A stretch of DNA of 64,000 nt from Thalassococcus profundi (GTDB lineage Bacteria; Pseudomonadota; Alphaproteobacteria; Rhodobacterales; Rhodobacteraceae), in the NCBI RefSeq assembly GCF_003344785.1, contig NZ_QPMK01000002.1:62001-126000 (forward strand), read 5' to 3'. A program made the translations under genes and the position numbers. Shown here piece by piece: positions 44,232 to 53,641 of this stretch. Positions within the stretch are counted from its first letter, which is position 1, and each line of letters opens with the position of its first letter. The notes below the pieces were generated by a model, which was not told where the DNA came from, did not search any database, and saw only the letters and a list, made by a program, of their open reading frames with translations.

Positions 44232-44933
44232 CTAATCCGGCGCCAGCATGTAGCCCGCGCCGCGCACCGTCTGCAGGTAGCGCGGCTGCTTCGGGTCGTC
44301 TTCGATCTTGCGGCGCAGGCGGGTAATCTGCACATCCACCGCGCGTTCCTGGCTCTGGCTGCGGTCGCGGCCCAGGTCCTCGACCAGGCTGGCGCGGCTC
44401 ACCGCCTCGCCCGGGCAGGCGGCGAAGATCTTCATCAGCTGGCTTTCCGTCGCCGTCAGCCGTACGAGGTCGTCGCCGCGCCACATCTCGCCGCGTTCGA
44501 TGTCATAGCGGATGGGTCCCAGCGTCAGCAGCTTCGGCGCGCTTTGCTGGGCCACCGTGTCGGGCACGCGCCGCAGGATCGCGTTGATCCGCAGCAGCAG
44601 CTCCTTTGGTTCGAAGGGCTTCGGCAGGTAGTCGTCCGCCCCGGCCTCGAGTCCGGCGATACGGTCCTCGGTCTCGGCCTTGGCGGTCAGCAGCAGGATC
44701 GGCGTCACCGAGGTTTCGCGGATCGACCGCGTCAGGCTCACGCCGTCTTCTCCGGGCATCATCACGTCGAGCACGATGAGGTCGAAGTCCAGCCCCGACA
44801 GGATCCGCCGCGCATGTGCCGCGTCACGCGCCGAGGTCACCAAGAAGCCGTTGCGGATCAGGAACTTCTGCAACAGCCCGCGAATGCGTTCGTCGTCGTC
44901 GACGATCAGCAGATGCGCATCATGCCCGGTCAT
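44232..44933 (-). CDS. petR: OmpR-family response regulator (PetR-like)
   Basis: 233 residues: receiver domain with phospho-Asp in FDLIVLDVMMPGEDG and switch Lys in DYLPKPFEP, then a winged-helix domain with RLTATESQLMKIF and RDRSQSQERAVDVQITRLRRKIEDD. This matches PetR of Rhodobacter capsulatus, which is encoded with a MarR protein, PetP, and is required for growth. petP overlaps it by 14 nt upstream. No sensor kinase gene is adjacent. Confidence 0.85.
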   Translation of the reverse strand: MTGHDAHLLIVDDDERIRGLLQKFLIRNGFLVTSARDAAHARRILSGLDFDLIVLDVMMPGEDGVSLTRSIRETSVTPILLLTAKAETEDRIAGLEAGADDYLPKPFEPKELLLRINAILRRVPDTVAQQSAPKLLTLGPIRYDIERGEMWRGDDLVRLTATESQLMKIFAACPGEAVSRASLVEDLGRDRSQSQERAVDVQITRLRRKIEDDPKQPRYLQTVRGAGYMLAPD

Positions 44934-45441
44934 CCGGTCCTCCTCTCAGGGTCAGGAACTGCCGCCGCATCTCGGGCTCCATCATCGCCTCGAGCACGCG
45001 GCGGAACCCCGCCACGGCGTCCGGTCCGGCTTGTCGGTAAGCGGCGCGCATCCGCGCGCGCTGTGCGTCCGACAGCCGCTGTTCCAACTCGCGGCCCGCT
45101 TCGGTCAGGTGCAAATGCCGTTCGCGCTTGTCGCTGCGCCCGACCCGGCTTTCCACCAGCCCGTCGGCGATCAGCGTGCGCAGCACGCGGTTCAGCGACT
45201 GCTTGGTGACGCCGAGGATGCTGAGCAGGTTGTTGACCGTCGTGCCCGGCGCGCAGTTGATGAAGTGAATCGCCCGGTGATGCGCGCGGCCATAGGACAT
45301 GTCCTGCAGGATCCGGTCCGGATCGGCGGTGAAGCCGCGATAGGCAAAGAACATCGCCTCGATGCCCTGCCGCAGCTGTTCATCCGTCAGGAACAGGAGC
45401 GATTCGCCCCCGTGACCGGTCGCGGGTTGCCCCTCTGCCAT
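44920..45441 (-). CDS. petP: MarR-family regulator (PetP-like)
   Basis: 173 residues. MarR winged helix at about 45-120: TTVNNLLSILGVTKQSLNRVLRTL, then the wing DGLVESRVGRSDKRERHLHLT. The ATG at 45441 has GGAGGGACC directly upstream and is better than one 11 codons earlier. It ends inside the start of petR, so the two are co-translated. In Rhodobacter, PetP and PetR influence cytochrome synthesis. It is divergent from the ilvE-like gene. Confidence 0.82.
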   Translation of the reverse strand: MAEGQPATGHGGESLLFLTDEQLRQGIEAMFFAYRGFTADPDRILQDMSYGRAHHRAIHFINCAPGTTVNNLLSILGVTKQSLNRVLRTLIADGLVESRVGRSDKRERHLHLTEAGRELEQRLSDAQRARMRAAYRQAGPDAVAGFRRVLEAMMEPEMRRQFLTLRGGPDDRA

Positions 45442-45489
45442 GGTCCCTCCGCATCGTGCCTTCGTTTTCGGCACTTTAAGTCAGTCTTG

Positions 45490-45518
45490 TTGACATTCCA
45501 AGCCTGAACTGGTAGCGA
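45490..45518 (+). promoter_or_regulatory. Candidate promoter of the ilvE-like gene
   Basis: TTGACA (45490... read TTGACA within 45490-45495), 17-nt spacer, TAGCGA (45513-45518). The -35 is perfect, the -10 weak, as common in Alphaproteobacteria. It lies 82 nt before the ATG at 45600. The context CTTGTTGACATT resembles the shared operator in 10 of 12 bases but lacks the second half-site. Confidence 0.35.
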
Positions 45519-45599
45519 TTCTCAGTTTTGACGCAATTTTGTGTCCGATGCGGACCTGATTTGCGCAACAAATGCAAATCCCAGCCAAGGGAGACGACG

Positions 45600-46469
45600 A
45601 TGGCAGGGGCTTATGACGACCGCGACGGCACAATCTGGATGGACGGGAAGCTGGTGGACTGGCGCGCGGCGAATGTCCATATCCTGACCCATGCCATGCA
45701 TTATGCCAGTTCCGTCTTCGAGGGCGAACGCTGCTACAACGGCAAGATCTTCCTGTCGCGCAAACATTCGGAGCGGCTGCATTACTCCGCCTCCTGCCTC
45801 GATTTCGAGATCCCCTACACGGTCGACCAGATCGAAGCCGCCAAGGCCGAGGTGCTGGCCGCCAACGACCTGACCGACGCCTATGTGCGGGCGGTGGCCT
45901 GGCGCGGTGCCGGCGAGGACATGGGCGTCAGTTCGGCCCGCAATCCGGTGCACCTTGCCATCGCGGTCTGGGGCTGGGGCAACTACTACGGCGACGCCAA
46001 GCTCAAGGGCGCAAAGCTCGACATCTCCAAGTGGAAACGCCCCTCGCCCGAGACGATCCCGGTGCATGCCAAGGCCGCGGGCCTCTACATGATCTGCACC
46101 ACGTCGAAACACGCGGCCGAGGCAAAGGGCTGTTCGGACGCGCTTTTCATGGACTACCGCGGCTACGTGGCCGAGGCGACCGGCGCCAACATCTTCTTCG
46201 TCAAGGACGGCGAGGTGCACACGCCCCTGCCCGACTGCTTCCTCAACGGCCTCACCCGCCAGACGGTGATCGGGATGCTGGAGGACAAACAGATCAAGGT
46301 GCACGAACGTCACATCATGCCCGAAGAGATGGAAGGGTTCGAACAGTGCTGGCTGACCGGCACCGCCGCAGAAGTCACACCCGTGGGCCAGATCGGCGAT
46401 TACAACTTCGAGGTCGGCGCGATCACCCGCGACATCTCGGAAAGCTACGAGAAGATGGTGCGCAGCTAA
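45600..46469 (+). CDS. ilvE: Branched-chain amino-acid aminotransferase (fold type IV PLP)
   Basis: 289 residues. Interconverts Leu/Ile/Val and their 2-oxoacids with 2-oxoglutarate. WMDGKLVDWRAANVHILTHAMHYASSVFEG at the N-terminus is typical (key part: HAMHYASSVFEG), with the PLP Lys in PVHAKAAGLY and EATGANIFFVKDG, GLTRQTVIGML. The start at 45600 has AAGGGAG 8 nt upstream; the frame is open from 45528, but no ribosome site supports that. A terminator hairpin follows the stop. Confidence 0.88.
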   Translation: MAGAYDDRDGTIWMDGKLVDWRAANVHILTHAMHYASSVFEGERCYNGKIFLSRKHSERLHYSASCLDFEIPYTVDQIEAAKAEVLAANDLTDAYVRAVAWRGAGEDMGVSSARNPVHLAIAVWGWGNYYGDAKLKGAKLDISKWKRPSPETIPVHAKAAGLYMICTTSKHAAEAKGCSDALFMDYRGYVAEATGANIFFVKDGEVHTPLPDCFLNGLTRQTVIGMLEDKQIKVHERHIMPEEMEGFEQCWLTGTAAEVTPVGQIGDYNFEVGAITRDISESYEKMVRS

Positions 46470-46475
46470 GAACGG

Positions 46476-46508
46476 CGGGCCTCGCGCAGGGTGCTGCGAC
46501 GAGGCCCG
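46476..46508. terminator. Hairpin between ilvE-like gene and mch
   Basis: CGGGCCTCG (46476-46484) pairs with CGAGGCCCG (46500-46508) over a 15-nt loop. It lies 6 nt after the ilvE stop and before the converging end of mch, so it can serve both strands. Confidence 0.5.
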
Positions 46509-46541
46509 TATCCGTTCCGAGCCGACGACCGGCTCGGCCAA

Positions 46542-47594
46542 TCACATCGGCATCAAAGCCCAGTAATCCAGATCCAGCAGCACATGCGGCAGGTACTTGC
46601 CGTCCTCGCCGCGCAGGGTGAAGGGCGCACCGCCCTTGGTGGCCACCAGCCGCAGCCGGATCGCGCCGACGCCCGGCGCGCCGGTCTCGGCCTTGTCCAG
46701 CACCTCGGACCAGGCGCGCACGGTATCACCGGCGAAACACGGGTTCGCATGCGCCCCGCCGTTCAGGCCGGCGATCATCTGCGCATTGGCCAGCCCGTTG
46801 AACGACAGCGTCCGCGCCATGGAAATCACGTGCCCGCCGTAGATCAGCCGCGCACCGTCGTCGCGCATGGTGCCGTCGAAATGCGTCTTGGACGTGTTCT
46901 GCCAGAGCCGCGTCGCCATCATGTGCTCGGCTTCCTCTATGGTCACGCCGTCCACATGGTCGATGGTCTCGCCCAACTGGTAATCGCCCCAGCGGTGCGG
47001 CTCTCCGGCCAGTCCGAAATCGTAGCCCGAGAAGTTGAGGCCCTCGGGAATCGCCAGATCCGACACATCAAGCACCGGTTTCAGGTCGGGCACCACCGTT
47101 TCAGGCGCCGGCGCAGCCTCGTCCCGTTTCTTCACCATGACCCAGCGCACGTACTCGATCACCACCTCGTCGTGTTGGTTGATCCCGCGCGACCGCACCC
47201 AGACCACCCCGGTCTTTCCATTGGAGTTCTGCTTGAGCCCGATGACCTCGGATTCCGACCGCAAAGTATCCCCCGGCCAGACCGGCATCACCCAACGCCC
47301 CTCGGCATAGCCCAGGTTGGCCCGGGCGTTCAGCGACACGTCCGGCACGGTCTTGCCAAAGACGACGTGGAAGGCGGCAAGATCATCCAGCGGCGAGGCC
47401 GCCAGCCCGCAGCCCTGCGCAAAGGCGTCCGAGGAATAAAGCGCATGACGCGCCGGGTAGAGCGCATGATAAAGCGCCCGCTCGCCCGATCCGACGGTAC
47501 GCGGCACCGCGTGCCGGATCACCTGGCCGATGTGGTAGTCCTCGAAAAAGAAGCCTGCATTCGTCTTCGACACGGTCGCCTGATCCTTCATCAT
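46542..47594 (-). CDS. mch: Mesaconyl-CoA hydratase (beta-methylmalyl-CoA dehydratase)
   Basis: 350 residues, two hotdog (MaoC-like) halves. Catalyses mesaconyl-CoA + water to beta-methylmalyl-CoA in the ethylmalonyl-CoA pathway of acetate assimilation. FFFEDYHIGQVIRHAVPRTV, YHALYPARHALYSSDAFA, RSRGINQHDEVVIEY and the second-half GETIDHVDGVTIEEAEHMMATRL, shortened here to IDHVDGVTIEEAEHM, match the Rhodobacter enzyme in pattern and length. The ATG at 47594 overlaps the upstream gene stop; 47591 is equally possible. Part of a four-gene block with DUF1737, nnrU and mcl2. Confidence 0.88.
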   Translation of the reverse strand: MMKDQATVSKTNAGFFFEDYHIGQVIRHAVPRTVGSGERALYHALYPARHALYSSDAFAQGCGLAASPLDDLAAFHVVFGKTVPDVSLNARANLGYAEGRWVMPVWPGDTLRSESEVIGLKQNSNGKTGVVWVRSRGINQHDEVVIEYVRWVMVKKRDEAAPAPETVVPDLKPVLDVSDLAIPEGLNFSGYDFGLAGEPHRWGDYQLGETIDHVDGVTIEEAEHMMATRLWQNTSKTHFDGTMRDDGARLIYGGHVISMARTLSFNGLANAQMIAGLNGGAHANPCFAGDTVRAWSEVLDKAETGAPGVGAIRLRLVATKGGAPFTLRGEDGKYLPHVLLDLDYWALMPM

Positions 47595-47794
47595 TGCGCG
47601 CCCAGCTTGAGGTCGGGCGAATAGTCTCCCGGCACCTCCTTGGTCACCGCCTGGCCGCAACGCATCACCCCGTTGGCCGCGTCGAAGGCATAGGTGGGCG
47701 GGCCGTAAAGCTCCCAGCCCTTGTCGAGCGCGGCGCTGACCTTGTGACAGAAGGCCGAGGTGTCGTCCTCGGTCAGGAAGCGGTACAGTTTCAT
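47591..47794 (-). CDS. DUF1737 small protein
   Basis: 67 residues. YRFLTEDDTSAFCHKVSAAL followed by GWELYGPPTY is the DUF1737 pattern. Function unknown. It lies between nnrU and mch and overlaps the mch start, so it is translationally coupled; conserved small partners of this kind often travel with the mch gene in this family. Confidence 0.75.
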   Translation of the reverse strand: MKLYRFLTEDDTSAFCHKVSAALDKGWELYGPPTYAFDAANGVMRCGQAVTKEVPGDYSPDLKLGAQ

Positions 47795-47798
47795 GCGC

Positions 47799-48344
47799 TT
47801 ATCCTCCGAACGGATTGACGCCGAGCCAGCTGTGGATGGCGGTGATGACGACGAACATCACCAGCGTGATGATCACCAGCACGAGGTCCTTCTTGGCGGG
47901 GCCGGGCTTGGGCCGGTCCCAGGTCTCGGACCGGTTGATGACGATCACCTCGACCACCGCCCAGGCCAGCATCGACCCGAAGAGCACGATCGACGCCAGA
48001 TCGCCGTTGACCAGCAGGTGCGCCACCGCCCAGACCTTGACCGCCGTCAGCTGCGGATGCCGCATCTTGCCGCGCAGCCGTCCCGTGGTGGCCGACATCC
48101 CGTAAAGGAATACCGCCCCCAGCATCAGCAGGTTGTTGACATGCGTGAGGAACGCGGGCGGGCTCCAGACCGGGATGAACTCGGCGCCGCGGTAGCCCAG
48201 GATCATCAGCACGAGACCGGCGAGGATGCCCGCCGCGGCGATCCCCTTTCCGGCATTGCCCATGTTCGCCCGCGCCTCGGGCGCAAGACGCTTGAACAGG
48301 TGGGCGGCCACCCAGAGGGCGATGCCGAGGATCAGAAGGGCCAT
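47799..48344 (-). CDS. NnrU-family membrane protein
   Basis: 181 residues, about five to six membrane segments. The pattern (GIALWVAAHLFKRLAPEARANMG at the start; MRHPQLTAVKVWAVAHLLVNGDLASIVLFGSMLAW, key part MRHPQLTAVKVWAVAHLL) is that of NnrU. NnrU was first linked to nitrite and nitric oxide metabolism; here it sits among ethylmalonyl-CoA genes, so its role is unclear. Confidence 0.82.
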   Translation of the reverse strand: MALLILGIALWVAAHLFKRLAPEARANMGNAGKGIAAAGILAGLVLMILGYRGAEFIPVWSPPAFLTHVNNLLMLGAVFLYGMSATTGRLRGKMRHPQLTAVKVWAVAHLLVNGDLASIVLFGSMLAWAVVEVIVINRSETWDRPKPGPAKKDLVLVIITLVMFVVITAIHSWLGVNPFGG

Positions 48345-48347
48345 GAG

Positions 48348-49205
48348 TTACTCCGCTGCAATCTTCTCGATTGCCTGTGCTTTTGCCAGAAGACCCTGTG
48401 CGGTGACAACGTGTAGATTCTCGACGATCTGCCCGTCGACCACCGCGATGCCGCGGCCCTCGCTCTGGGCGTGGTTGAAGGCGGCGATCTGCCGCCGCGC
48501 CAGGGCGATTTCCATCTGGCTCGGCGCGAATTCGTAATTCGCCACATCGATCTGTGCCGGATGGATCAGCGACTTGCCGTCGAACCCCATGTCGCGACCC
48601 TGCTTGCATTCGGCGCGCAGCCCGTCCTCGTCCTTGAAGGCGTTGTAGACCCCGTCGATGACAATCTTGCCTTCCGCCTTGGCGGCGAGCAGGCAGAGCC
48701 CCAGGCCCGGCATCATCGCCAAGCGGTCGGCCCGGGCCCGCGCGTTGAGTTCGCGCGCCAGGTCGTTGGTGCCCATCACCATGCCGGCAAGCTTCGGATG
48801 CGCGGCGATCTGCGCGGCGTTCAGCATGCCGCGCGGCGTTTCCATCATCGCCCAGACCGGCAGGTCGCCGGTGATCTCGGCCAGCGCGTCGATCTGCTCG
48901 GGATGGCCGACCTTGGGCAGCAGAACCGCGTCGCACTCCATCTGCGCGACCGCCTTGGCATCCTCGGCGCCGAATTCGGTGTCGAACCCGTTGATCCGAA
49001 CGATCCGCGCCCGGTGGCCGTAGCCGCCCGTCGCCAATGCCGCCGACAGCGTCTCGCGCGCGCGCACCTTTTCCTCGGGCGCCACCGCATCTTCGAGGTC
49101 GAAGATGATCGCATCCACCGGCAGCGTGCGCGCCTTGTCGAGCGCGCGCTCCTTGGAGGCGGGAAGATACAGAACCGAACGGAAGGGGCGGGTGTTGAGG
49201 GTCAT
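48348..49205 (-). CDS. mcl2: (3S)-malyl-CoA thioesterase (Mcl2-like, CitE superfamily)
   Basis: 285 residues of the HpcH/HpaI-CitE barrel family. FDLEDAVAPEEKVRAR carries the CoA and Mg features, AMMETPRGMLNA the metal Glu, and DGKSLIHPAQIDVAN the C-terminal part. At this length, and beside mch, it fits Mcl2, which hydrolyses (3S)-malyl-CoA to malate and CoA, completing the ethylmalonyl-CoA route. Mcl1 is longer. The ATG at 49205 has AAGGAGAC upstream. Confidence 0.8.
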   Translation of the reverse strand: MTLNTRPFRSVLYLPASKERALDKARTLPVDAIIFDLEDAVAPEEKVRARETLSAALATGGYGHRARIVRINGFDTEFGAEDAKAVAQMECDAVLLPKVGHPEQIDALAEITGDLPVWAMMETPRGMLNAAQIAAHPKLAGMVMGTNDLARELNARARADRLAMMPGLGLCLLAAKAEGKIVIDGVYNAFKDEDGLRAECKQGRDMGFDGKSLIHPAQIDVANYEFAPSQMEIALARRQIAAFNHAQSEGRGIAVVDGQIVENLHVVTAQGLLAKAQAIEKIAAE

Positions 49206-49450
49206 CCGAGTCTCCTTGGGAAACAATCTTGCGCGGACGATGCGCATACATTGGCATACATTTCAACCCCGAACGTGCCGCAGCGCAGCAAAATCCGCCG
49301 GATTTCCGCCGCGTCCGGACCGTTAACCCTTTCTGAAGGAGCAGGCGCGCAGAGTTTCAGCAGACCTGAAACAGGCAGGCGGACCCTGCGCCGCATTCAA
49401 GAGGACCCGTTGCCGCGGCCCGGCCGCGCCCCCCGACGAAAGGGACCGAC
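49206..49450. other. Intergenic region upstream of mcl2
   Basis: Divergent promoter region between mcl2 (-) and a small secreted protein gene (+). It is AT-richer around 49230-49270 (TTGCGCGGACGATGCGCATACATTGGCATACATTT includes a tandem GCATACATT twice), which may be a regulator site. No gene seen. Confidence 0.45.
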
Positions 49451-49759
49451 ATGACCCGTTTTCTCCTTCTGGCCAGCCTGCTGGCGATCCCCGCCACGGC
49501 GCCTCCCGCGCTGGCCGCCACCGCGCAATGCGCCCCGCGCGAGCGCGTCGTCGAACGGCTGGCCAGCACGTACGGCGAAACCCGGCAAAGCATCGGCCTA
49601 GGCGCCAACAACGCGGTGATCGAGGTCTTCGCTTCCACCGAAAGCGGCACCTGGACGATCACCGTCACCACGACAGAGGGGCTGACCTGCCTCGTCGCCA
49701 GCGGCCAGGCCTTCGAAACCATGGCCGAGGCGCTGCCGCCACCGGGCGAAGACGCCTGA
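49451..49759 (+). CDS. Small secreted protein of unknown function
   Basis: 102 residues. A signal peptide (MTRFLLLASLLAIPATAPPA) with cleavage after ALA near residue 22, then a short mature domain with two Cys (about residues 27 and 77) that could form a disulphide, RVVERLASTYGETRQSIGLGANNAVIEVF and TWTITVTTTEG. I do not recognise a family. AAAGGGACCGAC precedes the ATG. It is likely periplasmic. Confidence 0.65.
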   Translation: MTRFLLLASLLAIPATAPPALAATAQCAPRERVVERLASTYGETRQSIGLGANNAVIEVFASTESGTWTITVTTTEGLTCLVASGQAFETMAEALPPPGEDA

Positions 49760-49803
49760 ACGACATTTTCCCCTTCTTCGGTTCACAATAACCCTCAGAG
49801 AGC

Positions 49804-49848
49804 ACGAGAGACTGGTCTCTCGTATCGCCCGGGTCCCACCCGGGCGAT
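49804..49848. repeat. Composite palindromic repeat, copy 1
   Basis: Two perfect stems abut: ACGAGAGAC-TG-GTCTCTCGT (49804-49823) and ATCGCCCGGGT-CCC-ACCCGGGCGAT (49824-49848). The same layout and half the sequence recur at 61355-61452. It lies between a plus-strand gene and the 3' end of the TauE/SafE gene, and could act as a two-way terminator. Confidence 0.65.
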
Positions 49849-49855
49849 CCCCGGC

Positions 49856-50611
49856 TCAGGTCAGCGCATCGAAAATCAACTTCGCACCGGTGACCGTCAG
49901 CAAAACGTAAGTGAGCCCGAAGAACACCCGCTCGGGCACGATCCGGTGGGCGCGGATGCCGAGCCAGGTGCCGAAAACCGCAAAGGGCGCCAGCACCAGG
50001 TCCAGTCCCAGCGTCTGCCAGGTAAAGATGCCCATGGCCGCGTAGAAGCCGGCCTTGAGAACGTTCATCGCCCAGAACACCACGACGGTCGTTGCCTGGT
50101 AGGTGGTCTTGTCCAGCTTCTGACCCAACAGATAAACCGCCGCGGCAGGCCCGCCCGCATGGCTGACGAAGCTGGTGAAGCCCAGCACCAGCCCGGTGAC
50201 GAACCCCGTTTTGGCACCGAACCGGCGCTGCGCAAGGCCGATCAGGCCGGTGCTCTGCGCCAGTTGCCAGGCCACGAACAGCACCGAGATCGCCCCGATC
50301 AGGAAGCGGATCACGTCCGGGTCCGCCTGCGCGTAGAACACCGCGCCCAGCACCGTGCCCGGCACGCCGCCCAGCATCAGCAGCTTCGCATCCGGCCAGC
50401 TCCACTTGCCCCAGTAGACTTTCAGGCTCGCCGCGTCGATCAGCATCAGAAGCGGCAGCATGATCCCCAGGGCCACCCCCGGTTCCACCACCAGCGCCAG
50501 AATCGAGGCGCTGGCAAAGGCCGCGCCGGACCCGAAACCGCCCTTGGATATGCCCGCAAACACCACCGCAGGCGCCGCCACGGCGAGAATCGTCCAATCC
50601 AGAAGCTCCAC
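49856..50611 (-). CDS. TauE/SafE (TSUP) family membrane permease
   Basis: 251 residues, seven to eight membrane segments. TSUP family pattern: FAGISKGGFGSGAAFASASIL at the N-terminus (GGFG), GGVPGTVLGA and FVSHAGGPAAAVYLL in the second half. Members move sulphur oxyanions or small organic acids across the inner membrane. Single gene; substrate not indicated by neighbours. Confidence 0.85.
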   Translation of the reverse strand: MELLDWTILAVAAPAVVFAGISKGGFGSGAAFASASILALVVEPGVALGIMLPLLMLIDAASLKVYWGKWSWPDAKLLMLGGVPGTVLGAVFYAQADPDVIRFLIGAISVLFVAWQLAQSTGLIGLAQRRFGAKTGFVTGLVLGFTSFVSHAGGPAAAVYLLGQKLDKTTYQATTVVVFWAMNVLKAGFYAAMGIFTWQTLGLDLVLAPFAVFGTWLGIRAHRIVPERVFFGLTYVLLTVTGAKLIFDALT

Positions 50612-50625
50612 GCCCGACCCCCTAA

Positions 50626-51732
<1,107 letters not shown>

Positions 51733-51741
51733 CACCCTTCG

Positions 51742-51762
51742 CCGGGGCGGACGCCGCCCCGG
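51742..51762 (+). terminator. mdh terminator-like hairpin
   Basis: CCGGGGCGG (51742-51750) pairs with CCGCCCCGG (51754-51762) around ACG, 9 nt after the mdh stop. No clear U-run. Confidence 0.5.
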
Positions 51763-51862
51763 CCAGACGCCCCGGCGCCGGGCCAACGGTCGCCTTGTCT
51801 GTCCTCTCTCTTTCCTTACGCGATCGCCTTGCCTAAGAGGCAGGCCGAAGGAGAGGCTGCCC

Positions 51863-52522
51863 ATGTCCCACGTCACCCTTGTCCGCCATGGACAGGCCAA
51901 TTCCAGCGCCCGCGACGAGGGCGGCTATGACCGGCTGAGTCCGCTGGGGCATGACCAGGCGCGCTGGCTGGGCGACTACCTGCGCGACACCGGCGACGTC
52001 TTTGTCCGCGTCTACAGCGGCACCCTGCGCCGCCATGTCGAGACCGCCGCCGGCATCGCGGCGCCCTGCGACCGGGAAACGGTGCTGGATCCTCGCCTCA
52101 ACGAGCTGGAATATTTCACGATGGCGGCGCTGATGGCCGATCAGCACGGCATCCCGGTTCCGACCGACCGCGAAAGCTTCGTGCATCACCTGCCGACGCT
52201 CTACCGCCTCTGGCGCGATGGCGCGATCGAGGGCGCGCCCGAGAGCTTCGACCAGTTCGAAACGCGGGTCAGCGATGCGCTGCACGAGATCGCCGCCGGA
52301 ACCGGCCGGGCGCTGGTGGTGACCTCGGGCGGCGTGATCGGCATGGCGATGCGGGTGACGATGGCGCTGGACATCCCGGCGCTGGCGCATGCCTGCCTTG
52401 CCATCCGCAACGCGTCGCTGCACCGGTTCCAGCCGCTGGCGACGGGCCTTGCCCTGACCCAGTTCAACGCGACGCCGCACCTGGACCGGCGCGACCGCCA
52501 GCATGCCTGGACTCACCTTTGA
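51863..52522 (+). CDS. Histidine phosphatase (phosphoglycerate mutase-like) family protein
   Basis: 219 residues. The catalytic LVRHGQAN is at residues 6-13, followed by YSGTLRRHVETA, the Glu in LNELEYF, and VVTSGGVIG with the second-half His replaced by a Gly in the SGG position. Such enzymes remove phosphates from small molecules or mutate phosphoglycerate. It stands alone between mdh and the saccharopine genes. Confidence 0.85.
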   Translation: MSHVTLVRHGQANSSARDEGGYDRLSPLGHDQARWLGDYLRDTGDVFVRVYSGTLRRHVETAAGIAAPCDRETVLDPRLNELEYFTMAALMADQHGIPVPTDRESFVHHLPTLYRLWRDGAIEGAPESFDQFETRVSDALHEIAAGTGRALVVTSGGVIGMAMRVTMALDIPALAHACLAIRNASLHRFQPLATGLALTQFNATPHLDRRDRQHAWTHL

Positions 52523-52579
52523 TACCTCTTTTCCCCGTGGGCCGGCTGGGATAGCTTTAGGCGAAATGCGGGGGACTTC

Positions 52580-53641
52580 ATGACACATCTGTGGGTGCGC
52601 GCGGAACAGCGCCCGAACGAGGAACGCGTGGGCCTGACCCCGGACGGGGTGGCGGCGCTTTTGGCCAAGGGCATCGACGTCACCGTCGAATCCAGCAGTC
52701 AACGGGCCATCCCCCTCAGCGGCTACCGCGCCGCCGGGGCGGTGATCGCCCCGGAAAACAGCTGGCCAGGCGCGCCGGAGGATGCGCTGATCTTCGGCCT
52801 CAAGGAACTGCCGGATGACGGCACGCCGCTGAAGCACAAGCACATCATGTTCGGCCATGCCTTCAAGGGCCAGCCTGCAGGCCAGCGCCTGCTGAAGCGG
52901 TTCCGCGCCGGCGGCGGCACGCTCTACGATCTGGAATATCTCACCTCGGCCAACGGCCGCCGCATCGCCGCCTTCGGCTATTGGGCGGGCTATGCCGGCG
53001 GGGCGGTGGCGCTGCAATGCTGGCTGGCCCAGCAGGAGGGCGGCATCTGCGGCCCGGTCAGCACCTACCACGACGCCAAGAGCCTTCTCGACGACCTGCA
53101 GGGCCAGCTTGTCCGGGACGGCGCACGCCGCCCCCGCGCGCTGGTGATCGGCGCAAAGGGCCGCGTCGGCAGCGGCGCCACCGACCTTTGCACCGCGCTG
53201 GGTCTCGGGGTCACGCAATGGGACATGGCCGAAACCGCCCATGGCGGGCCGTTCCCCGAAGTGTTGGAGCACGAGATCTTCCTAAACTGCATCCTCGCGC
53301 AGCCCGGCACACCGGTCTTCGTGCCAGCCTCGGCCTGCACCGATCCGCGGACGCTGCGGGTGATCGGCGACATCGCCTGCGATCCCGACAGCGACTTTTC
53401 CCCGATCAAGGTCTACGACCGGACCACCAGTTGGGACGAACCGGCCCTGCGCGTCCACGACGACCCGGTGCTCGATGTGACGGCCATCGACAACCTTCCG
53501 TCGCTGCTGCCGGTCGAAAGCTCCGAGGATTTCGCCGAACAGCTTCTGCCGACGCTGATGACGCTCGGCGATCTCGACAGCGGCGCCTGGGGACGGGCCT
53601 TCGCCGTCTTCGAAACGCATGTGAAAGAGGGGGCGCAATGA
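52580..53641 (+). CDS. Saccharopine dehydrogenase, L-lysine-forming type (LYS1-like)
   Basis: 353 residues of the AlaDH/PNT fold. EQRPNEERVGLTPDGVAALL at the start and FGLKELPDDG, IMFGHAFKGQPAG: the Lys and His here match the acid/base pair of yeast saccharopine dehydrogenase (Lys77, His96). The enzyme interconverts saccharopine and lysine + 2-oxoglutarate with NAD. It overlaps the next saccharopine-type gene by 4 nt, so the two act as a pair in lysine breakdown (or the reverse). Confidence 0.82.
   Translation: MTHLWVRAEQRPNEERVGLTPDGVAALLAKGIDVTVESSSQRAIPLSGYRAAGAVIAPENSWPGAPEDALIFGLKELPDDGTPLKHKHIMFGHAFKGQPAGQRLLKRFRAGGGTLYDLEYLTSANGRRIAAFGYWAGYAGGAVALQCWLAQQEGGICGPVSTYHDAKSLLDDLQGQLVRDGARRPRALVIGAKGRVGSGATDLCTALGLGVTQWDMAETAHGGPFPEVLEHEIFLNCILAQPGTPVFVPASACTDPRTLRVIGDIACDPDSDFSPIKVYDRTTSWDEPALRVHDDPVLDVTAIDNLPSLLPVESSEDFAEQLLPTLMTLGDLDSGAWGRAFAVFETHVKEGAQ

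Noticed and set aside
45487-45497. Near copy of the shared ATTGTTGACAAT dyad
   Set aside because: The second half-site is broken (ACATT); it is explained as the -35 box of the ilvE promoter.
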